A stretch of DNA of 64,000 nucleotides from Methanosarcina barkeri 3. GTDB taxonomy: Archaea; Halobacteriota; Methanosarcinia; Methanosarcinales; Methanosarcinaceae. Under the pieces are notes generated by a model. The model did no database searches and was not told the origin of the DNA. It saw only the letters and a list, made by a program, of their open reading frames with translations. Shown here piece after piece: positions 57,353-64,000 of this stretch (position 1 is the stretch's first letter; the number at the start of each line of letters is the position of its first letter). The position numbers were made by a program, and so were the translations under genes. The stretch spans positions 3,224,001-3,288,000 of the forward strand of contig NZ_CP009517.1 in assembly GCF_000970305.1 (NCBI RefSeq). Direction: 5' to 3'.

Positions 57353-58141
57353 CTATGCCTCGTCCAGCACAGCGATGAATTCATCAGCTATTTCTTTATG
57401 CCGGTTAAAACCGGTAAGCTGGTTGAAGATTTCTTCCAGGGATCCCTCGCGGCATTTCTGGCTTAATTGATCAAATGAGCCATCGGCCACTATTTGCCCG
57501 TTATTTATCAGGATTATGCGGCTGCTTATCTTCTCCACCACGTCCATGATGTGCGAGGAGTAGAAAATGGTTTTTCCATGAGCAGCTAGGTCGGTCATGA
57601 TTTCCTTGAACACCATTACGCTGTTGGCGTCCAGCCCGCTTAAAGGCTCGTCAAAAAACAGGATGTCCGGATTGTGAAGGAGGCTGGATATTATTAGCAG
57701 CTTTTGCTTCATGCCTTTGGAATAGGAGGCGATGCGGGCATGATACACATCGGCAATATCAAATAAGGCCATGAGCTTATGGGCTTTCCGGTCTACCAGC
57801 CTGAAGTCCATGCCGTACATTTCCCCGATAAATGTTAGGTATTCATGAGCGGTAAGGGTGTCATAGATCTCGGCTGTTTCGGGAACATAGCCGATTTTAC
57901 GCTTGTATTCAATCCCGCCGCCGGCTATGTCCTCCCCCTGGACTTTAACCTGACCTTTAAAACCATCTACGAGGCCCAATATTATTTTAACCGTGGTGCT
58001 CTTGCCGGCACCGTTGGGTCCAATGTAGCCGATGATTTCCCCTTGAAAGATATCCAGGTTGATGCCGCGCAATACTTGATTAGCACCATAGCTCATGGTT
58101 AGACCGCGAATGGAGACTACTGCTTCTCCTTTAGTACTCAT
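57353..58141 (-). CDS. ABC exporter ATP-binding protein
   Basis: A 262-residue ABC ATPase: Walker A GPNGAGKS, Q-loop region GYVPETAEIY, signature YSKGMKQK, Walker B ILFFDEPLSG, H-loop IFYSSHIMD. The C-terminal part (LEEIFNQLTG) is typical of exporter ATPases of the multidrug/bacteriocin type. ATG 58141 lies behind AGGGG; fifteen upstream in-frame codons are unlike the family. It forms a two-gene operon with the permease and shares its GC-rich composition. Confidence 0.88.
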   Translation of the reverse strand: MSTKGEAVVSIRGLTMSYGANQVLRGINLDIFQGEIIGYIGPNGAGKSTTVKIILGLVDGFKGQVKVQGEDIAGGGIEYKRKIGYVPETAEIYDTLTAHEYLTFIGEMYGMDFRLVDRKAHKLMALFDIADVYHARIASYSKGMKQKLLIISSLLHNPDILFFDEPLSGLDANSVMVFKEIMTDLAAHGKTIFYSSHIMDVVEKISSRIILINNGQIVADGSFDQLSQKCREGSLEEIFNQLTGFNRHKEIADEFIAVLDEA

Positions 58142-59217
58142 AGTGTCCCCTACTGTAATTACCATAAAAGGCATATTAAGGTTCATTATCTTATTTATAA
58201 TTAGGGTGTTTTTGCAAAAAACGCCAAAGTGGTATATTAAAGAGTGGAAAATATGTAATTGAAAATATATTATATACTGATAATTTTAGGAATTTTGTTT
58301 TTCAAAAATACTTATCTCTCATGCTTTCGTTTTTCTTACAGGCCCAGTACCAGCGAAGCTGTCACCAGGGGCAAAGTAGATGGTAACAAAATTTGAATGA
58401 GCTCTGAGCCCCTGATTTTCAACCGCAAAAAATCAGGATTTTCTAAACATCCTAGTCTAAATTTTTCTTTTTCCGTTATGATTTTATCAGATAGCGTTGA
58501 CCTACCTTGCACTTCATAACAGCTTCACTGGTACTAGGCCTATGAGTATTAACGGGATACAAAAAGATCCGATTTTCATTTCATATCTTTTGAGTTCGAT
58601 ATTAGGACTTGATTATTTATTTTTCGATTCGTTTCCATTAATATTACTCCTAGTTAATGATTTTTAAAACTAAGAGTTATCAATCGCATTTTCATTGATG
58701 CACATGTTTTGTAAAACTTGTTCATTCGCTCTTGAAAATTTAATTTTGCAGGGTACTTTGACATACGATCCTTTCTACATAGAGCGTTCGTATTTTAGCA
58801 GAAATAGTCAGTTTTTCCTGTCAAAAATTCAAAAAAATACCTCAAAGTACGAACCTTTATAGAGAATATTCGTAATTCAGGTTTAAATAAAACCTGAGTA
58901 TAAAATATCCTTCGAGAGCTTTTATCCGTAAAAATCCGGCTAGAAATTGAAGTCATGTTCGGATTTAGCCTAAAAACCTATGTATCATGTGTAGAACGAA
59001 TTTACAGAACTTTTAATACATTGTCGAAGAAACACAAAAAATAGCAAACAATGGCAAGATGTAACAGTTTAAGGGTAAAAGATTAAAAGCTAAAGTAAAA
59101 AGTGAAAGCTAAAAGATAAACGGTAAAAAGTAAAAGAGAAAAAATAGAAAAAGAGAAAAAAATTCAGAACAGATAGTTAATATAGAGTGTGGTTTTTAGA
59201 GCGAAGCCACACAGTCA
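58142..59217. other. Intergenic region with a MITE-like element
   Basis: No gene seen. Contains the inverted-repeat element at 58341-58540 and low-complexity AAAGCTAAAAG repeats near 59080-59150. Confidence 0.5.
58341..58540. mobile_element. MITE-like element with ~40-bp terminal inverted repeats
   Basis: The left end GGCCCAGTACCAGCGAAGCT (58341-58360, matching to 58380) is complementary to the right end (58501-58540), which inverted reads GGCCTAGTACCAGTGAAGCT. Matches continue with scattered differences for 40 bases. The 120-base interior has no ORF. This is a non-autonomous element or a long hairpin; a target-site duplication is not clear. Confidence 0.65.
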
Positions 59218-59457
59218 TCAGTTCTCGGCTAAACTGGGAATTTTCCCGGAATTCTCCAGATTTCTGTAAACGAATGCTGAAGAGTAAGCAAGCAGCATGA
59301 ATGTAAAACCACCGAGGAAATCCGTCTCGATAAATTTTAAAATCATGCCTACGAAGAACGCAAGCTGTATAGCGCACAGAACCACTCCGGTTACTGTGAA
59401 CATTTTTTGACGACTGCTACTATCACTACTGTCTGGATCATCTGATTCTTCTGACAT
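59218..59457 (-). CDS. Small two-helix membrane protein
   Basis: A 79-residue protein with an acidic, Ser-rich N-terminus (SEESDDPDSSDSSSRQ), two membrane helices (about 20-42 and 48-64) and a short hydrophilic tail. No family is recognised. It lies alone, with repeats on one side and the toxin-antitoxin remnant on the other. Confidence 0.55.
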   Translation of the reverse strand: MSEESDDPDSSDSSSRQKMFTVTGVVLCAIQLAFFVGMILKFIETDFLGGFTFMLLAYSSAFVYRNLENSGKIPSLAEN

Positions 59458-59822
59458 TTTGTTTCAAGCCTCGCAAATAAAGGTACTAAGTGTGCTCTTT
59501 ATTTAGCTCGTTTTTATTTTGTCTTAATTGGTTTTTGTGTTTTAGTCGATCAGGCCTTATTGTCGGCAGCTTTCAACCAGCTCAAAAATTAAATAGAGTT
59601 CCCCGCAAAAGCATATAGACTGGCTCTTATGGAGTCCTAAAAATGAGACAAAAAGCTGAAAACTTCAATGGATGCATCTGAAGGTTCAGTTCTACATTGA
59701 TCCTCTGGTGCAACATTATCTGAAAAAACACTCTCCGAATTAGAGACTTTTATACAGTATCCCTATTTATTGGGGATGGTATATATAGCTTACGAGGAAA
59801 GTAGAACTCTCAAATGATTACG
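59458..59822. other. Intergenic region, no gene seen
   Basis: About 365 bases between the small membrane protein and the TumE-like frame; nothing recognised. Confidence 0.4.
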
Positions 59823-60194
59823 TCATTCAAGATTAAGTCCTTTGTCAAGTATTAATTCAAGATTCATGGCAGGAGAAGAATACACTCCATTTGGATCATG
59901 GACGTGGTCTGGAAATATGTCCAGTTCTTTGTGGTGCGGAGCGTTATCCCATCTTTTTAGCAGCTCACCCTCAAATGATTGCCACTGGTGTTTATACTTA
60001 GCAAGTACAGGGGTATCATTCTAAATCTCAACAAATTCAAAAAAGTAAAGTGTCGAACCATTAATGAATTCAAGTTTACCTTTTAAATAACCTATATAAG
60101 CTGTAACTTCCTCAAATTCAATAGAAAAGTGTGTAATGAGAGAGAAATCTTTGAGTAAGGATTCTATTTTCAAATAATAATCTCTGAGATTCAT
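59823..60194 (-). pseudogene. TumE-family toxin (DUF6516) with an in-frame TAG codon
   Basis: A 123-codon frame: MNLRDYYLKIESLLKDFSLI, FSIEFEEVTAYIGYLKGKLE, YFFEFVEI, then TAG at codon 58 (60023-60021), then NDTPVLAKYKHQWQ, RWDNAPHH and FPDHVHDPNGVYSSP. This is the full TumE/DUF6516 pattern on both sides of the TAG in the same frame. Methanosarcina species read some TAG codons as pyrrolysine, so the product could be full length, but a nonsense mutation (for example from CAG) is simpler. ATG overlaps the antitoxin stop (ATGA), as in toxin-antitoxin operons. Confidence 0.75.
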
Positions 60195-60412
60195 ATCTGA
60201 ATCCCAAGGATGATTTTCAACTTCTTATTCCAGGTGTCAAGCCCCCTTTTTGCTGCATACCAGTCAAAGAAGTCATCATCGTCTCCAGGTTCTCCGGAAT
60301 TGAATTTTTCCATAAAAGTATCTGAATCCGTTTCATAGTTCTTTTCAAAATTCTCACAAATATCCGAATACTTTTTTATCTTGTACTTAGCTACACACTC
60401 ACTGTACAGCAC
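60191..60412 (-). CDS. TumA-type antitoxin, probably 5'-truncated
   Basis: A 73-residue protein read from GTG, ending FFDWYAAKRGLDTWNKKLKI. It overlaps the TumE-like start by four bases. Compared with its 95-residue relative at 54511-54798 the N-terminus is missing. Upstream codons up to the stop of the CUB-like gene still read SEIIHEAFECNGRIAKI before a TGA, which matches that lost N-terminus. The module therefore looks partly decayed. Confidence 0.6.
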   Translation of the reverse strand: MLYSECVAKYKIKKYSDICENFEKNYETDSDTFMEKFNSGEPGDDDDFFDWYAAKRGLDTWNKKLKIILGIQI

Positions 60413-60470
60413 AAGTTGAGATCATATTTTCGCAATGCGCCCGTTACACTCAAATGCTTCATGAATGATC

Positions 60471-61831
60471 TCACTTACTTTTTGGGGGTGGGAAATACTT
60501 CTTCTGTAGGATGATACTAATTACTAAGAGAATAAGTCCACTAACTAGTGGATTTTCAGATATTATGACAATAATCTTTTTAACTGCTGAGTTTTGCTCT
60601 GTACTAGACTTTTCTTCGGAACTATTCAACTGCTCAGAACTAAACTGATCTTTAGAACTAGATTTCGCCATTCCGGTATTAGTTTGTTCTTTAACCGTTA
60701 GTGTGAAAGGAGACGATGTGCTGGGTTTAAAGTTAATATCTCCACTATACCTTGCTGTGATCGAATGTGAGCCAGAAGAAAGAGATGGCGTCTCCAAAGT
60801 TGCCTGCCCTGAACTCACATCTACAACTCCTATGGACTTGGTCCCATCTATGAAGGTAACTGTACCAAAAGGTTCTTCTGTTCCTTGGGAAGGAGTATCG
60901 ACTTTAGCAACAAGTATCACTGATTGTCCGAACGCAGAAAAATTGGCTGAAGAAGTTAATTTGGTAGTAGTTAAAATCTTATTTCCACCCGCGTCGGTGT
61001 CACCATATTGAACTTCAGTTGATTCTGCAGTATTAGAGTCTTTTGTATCTACACTTTCAGAAAAATTATTAATTTCGCTTACTCTAGTCTTTACTCTGTC
61101 AATTTTGAATCCATAATCAGTTCTTGAGCCATCTGTCACAAGCTTGACTTTCAATGTATCTCCTGTATACCAATCTGTCCAAAAATCCTGATAATTAATT
61201 CCGTCATAATCTCCATAAGTTTTAAGCTTGTTATCGAATTTATCCAAAAGAATTACCTTATCATAACCACCAATAGTAGCAGCATCATCAGATGCAAGCT
61301 GAATATACTCAAAGTGTAATCTTATCTGAGAAGCATCAGGTTCACTTACAGTCCATGTATCTACAAAGTTATTTGCATAAGGGTGATCAGATTCGGCTAA
61401 AGAGTTATTAGATATGCTTTTATCTGGCCTAATTTCTGTCTTATCAATTTTGAATCCATAATCAGTTCTAGAACTATCCGTAACAAGCTTTACTTTTAAT
61501 GTATCTCCTGTATACCAGTCTGTCCAGAAGTCCTGATAATTAGTTCCGTCATAGTCACCATACTCTCCAAGTTTGTTATCGAATTTATCCAAAAGAATTA
61601 CTTTATCGTAACCGCCAATGGTAGCTAAATCATCAGATGCAAGCTGAAGACATTCGAAATGAAGTCGTATCTGAGAAGCACCGGGCTCGCTTATAGTCCA
61701 GATATTTTTAAAATTTTCGCATAAGGGTGATCAGATTCGGCTAAAGAGTCAGATGATAAAGCAGGTATACATCCACAAATAATTATTAGCAAACAAGATA
61801 ATATCATTTTTAAAATACATAACCTAGGCAT
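60471..61831 (-). pseudogene. CUB-like/Ig-like surface protein broken by a frameshift
   Basis: The start ATG 61831, behind GGTGGAG, gives a signal peptide (MILSCLLIIICGCIPALSS) and SDSLAESDHPYAK, then a one-base loss in an A run (complement of 61714-61717) breaks the frame. The rest is open from 61592: two CUB-like repeats (DHPYANNFVDTWTVSEP, GYDKVILLDKFDNKL, NYQDFWTDWYTGDTLKVKLV), an Ig-like domain (PFGTVTFIDGTKSIGVVDVS) and a C-terminal membrane helix with basic tail. It was a secreted, membrane-anchored surface protein related to the gene at 63245. Confidence 0.75.
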
Positions 61832-62405
<574 letters not shown>

Positions 62406-62817
62406 TTAACTGTTTGGAAAATTAGCTGGTTCTAATTTGAAAACATAAGTGTTAAATCCGTTTTTAGGAGTATACTCCCAATCAATTACTTTGAGCAATC
62501 CAACATACTTCCACACTCTTTTTTCACGATCTTGTCTAAATCCATATACACTTCTTCCATCGTTTTGCGAATCAACAAGAGCTTTATTTGCAGCCGTTAA
62601 TTTTTGATTTTTATTTACTCCTTCCCCATCATAGGAAAATGTGTTCTCACTAAATTCATCTGTGTAAGGACCAAGTTGCTTTTAGAACAAAATAATATGG
62701 CCTACCATCTGTGAATTTCTCAAGTTGATTCCTTTTATTCCATAACCAAAATGAGTACCAAATCGATTCAATTTCTTCTTTTGCATATTCCTTGTTTAAT
62801 GTTAAGTTAAAACTCAT
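62406..62817 (-). pseudogene. SRA/YDG-like domain protein broken by a frameshift
   Basis: The first frame reads LNKEYAKEEIESIWYSFWLW ... GRPYYFVLK, then stops out of frame. After a one-base shift in an A run (complement of 62681-62684) it continues QLGPYTDEFSENTFSYDGEG, LTAANKALVDSQNDGRSVYG and YVGLLKVIDWEY. This is the pattern of YDG/SRA-type domains linked to restriction of modified DNA. The size suggests a stand-alone domain or the remnant of a larger nuclease. Removing one A would restore a 136-codon gene. Confidence 0.6.
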
Positions 62818-63244
62818 AATAAATTAGATGTGATTAGAATTTTTATACATTTTGATTGTTAAAATGTTATTAAAAACTACAACTTTAACTCTCATCTCCT
62901 CCTTGATAGAGGGACATTTCCATTATTAGGGCTCTTCGCTATTTCGGATGGATTGAAAATAATTACTCAGTTAAATAGTAGCTAGGTCAAAAAGAGAAAC
63001 ATCAAGCTTGAGCATGATTTTCAACACCAAGTGTTTCTGGATATTGGATATGTTTCTGGATATTGGATATGTTTCTGGATATTGGATATATTACTTCAGT
63101 ATTTAGTAGATGAATGGAAGTTACCCACATAAAACAGCGAAGAGCCAAAATTAAGGTCGAATTGCAGGAGTCTTGAGATTAAGGGATTGTAAACTACAAC
63201 CAGTAATATAAAGTAAATGTAGCTACACATCCCTTATCTCGGTC
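62818..63244. other. Intergenic region with a 19-bp repeat
   Basis: No gene seen in about 425 bases apart from the repeat at 63032. Confidence 0.45.
63032..63088. repeat. 19-bp tandem repeat (TGTTTCTGGATATTGGATA)
   Basis: Three exact copies. Confidence 0.95.
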
Positions 63245-64000
63245 TTAATGAATTCGTTTTTTCAAAGTATAGAAAGCAAAAAGCCCAAAAATAGTTATAA
63301 ATAACCCAAATCCAGGACTCTTAGGTTCCTCTTCTGATTGGATACTATTCCTTGCTCCAGTGGAAAGGAGCTGTGAGCTAGATGATGACCCTTCCTTAAC
63401 TTTTATCGGTAGATTGAGTGTGTAATCCTCGGCATCTTCTGGATCACCATCAAAATAATAAATTACCCTGCCGTTGACATTAAAGTTTCCAACCTGATTG
63501 GACTTAATTCTTATTTCGATATCTTTTCCCTGTCCGGGCTCAAGCTCATAAGTAGTTGTATACTGGCCAGCTCCAGAATTAACAAATTCGGAGGATGTTA
63601 CACTCATTCCAGAAGGTGGAAGAAGAATCACCTGGATGCTCATGGTTGGTTTGGTGATCAAATTCACAGCAGATAGTCTGAGCAGAATGTCTTCTCCTAA
63701 AGTAACGTCTGTCTTTTCACCATACAATTGCACGCTAGCAGATGATTGTCCCTCATTATTATTTTCAGTTTTTTCTGTTTGTTTGGGCCTGAGATATTCT
63801 GTTTGTTTAGGCTTGGGATGTTCTGAACTAGAAGATCCAGAAGGGTTAGAACTTTTTTCATCAACAAATTCAGAAGGTTCACTTGTTTCATCCATTCTGG
63901 TTTCGGTCTTGTCAATTATAAACCCATTCGCAGTCCCTGAGCTGTCTGTTACAAGTTTTACCTTTAATGTATCCCCTGTATACCATTCTGTCCATAAATC
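63245..64000 (-). CDS. PGF-CTERM surface protein with CUB-like domain (partial)
   Basis: The frame is open from the window edge. The first visible residues, WTEWYTGDTLKVKLVTDSSG, match the CUB-like repeats of the broken gene at 60471. A Ser/Lys/Gln-rich linker (KPKQTEYLRPKQTEK) and a beta-sandwich domain (VTLGEDILLRLSAVNLI) follow. The end, SPGFGLFITIFGLFAFYTLK plus basic residues, is a PGF-CTERM signal, which archaeosortase A recognises to anchor proteins at the archaeal surface. The N-terminus lies beyond the window. Confidence 0.8.
   Translation of the reverse strand, partial: DLWTEWYTGDTLKVKLVTDSSGTANGFIIDKTETRMDETSEPSEFVDEKSSNPSGSSSSEHPKPKQTEYLRPKQTEKTENNNEGQSSASVQLYGEKTDVTLGEDILLRLSAVNLITKPTMSIQVILLPPSGMSVTSSEFVNSGAGQYTTTYELEPGQGKDIEIRIKSNQVGNFNVNGRVIYYFDGDPEDAEDYTLNLPIKVKEGSSSSSQLLSTGARNSIQSEEEPKSPGFGLFITIFGLFAFYTLKKRIH

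Overview
The window looks like a chromosome segment from a methanogenic archaeon of the genus Methanosarcina. The evidence is a set of methanogen-specific genes (mtxXAH, homologues of the Mtr methyltransferase subunits; fae; the two-gene homocysteine-forming sulfurtransferase; F420-dependent oxidoreductase; archaeal ribL/ribC/ribH; two Msr/MreA-type regulators), archaeal information-processing genes (replication factor C large subunit, Cdc48/VAT AAA ATPase, AlaX), AT-rich and unusually long intergenic regions, many TTG starts, and abundant short tandem and dispersed repeats. No rRNA or CRISPR array is present. Two tRNA genes are visible, tRNA-His(GTG) and tRNA-Val(TAC), both on the minus strand.

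Layout. 1-5.4 kb: end of a secreted protein, a hypothetical gene with an apparent non-ATG start, an IS1-family element inserted in a 12-bp minisatellite, and a P-type ATPase remnant. 5.4-9 kb: a radical SAM protein with a C-terminal helix-hairpin-helix, tRNA-His and a Thi4-type thiazole synthase. 9.6-14 kb: accessory island with a Pro/Glu-rich small protein, an 18-bp repeat array, a TIR-domain/zinc-ribbon gene with a small partner, a CxxC-x17-CxxC protein, and a cluster of three intact and two broken DUF2795 genes. 14.7-25 kb: polyprenol-kinase-like enzyme, F420 oxidoreductase, AlaX, AIM24, a coiled-coil protein and its decayed copy, MscS, Mth938-like, a Cys-rich secreted Ig-like protein and DUF166.

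25-34 kb is a metabolic block: homocysteine formation from aspartate semialdehyde, flavin synthesis (ribL, ribC, ribH), an aspartate-type aminotransferase, an XRE-CBS regulator and cdc48. 34-47 kb holds a winged-helix gene with an apparent ATT start, tRNA-Val, two small-RNA candidates with well-placed TATA boxes, rfcL, mtxXAH, a flavodoxin and a PAS/GAF sensor. 47-54 kb: ilvD, two Msr-type regulators, DUF1699 and fae. 54-64 kb is accessory again: an antitoxin-like gene, a GC-richer ABC exporter that looks laterally acquired, a MITE-like element, a TumE/TumA-type toxin-antitoxin remnant with an in-frame TAG, a frameshifted CUB-like surface protein, a frameshifted SRA/YDG-like gene and the end of a PGF-CTERM surface protein.

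The most interesting signal is a pair of RNA loci (36952-37022 and 37358-37449). Each has a TATA box centred about 26 nt upstream, a 9-bp closing stem with the same sequence core and a loop made of C4/C5 blocks. Those blocks are complementary to the GGGGG-type ribosome-binding leaders found before roughly ten genes in this same window, so the loci may encode translation-controlling small RNAs. A third locus (46657-46743) shares the closing stem. Other points worth checking are the two apparent ATT start codons, the shared candidate operator linking the XRE-CBS regulator to the homocysteine operon, and a dispersed element of about 110 bp that precedes the TIR gene.
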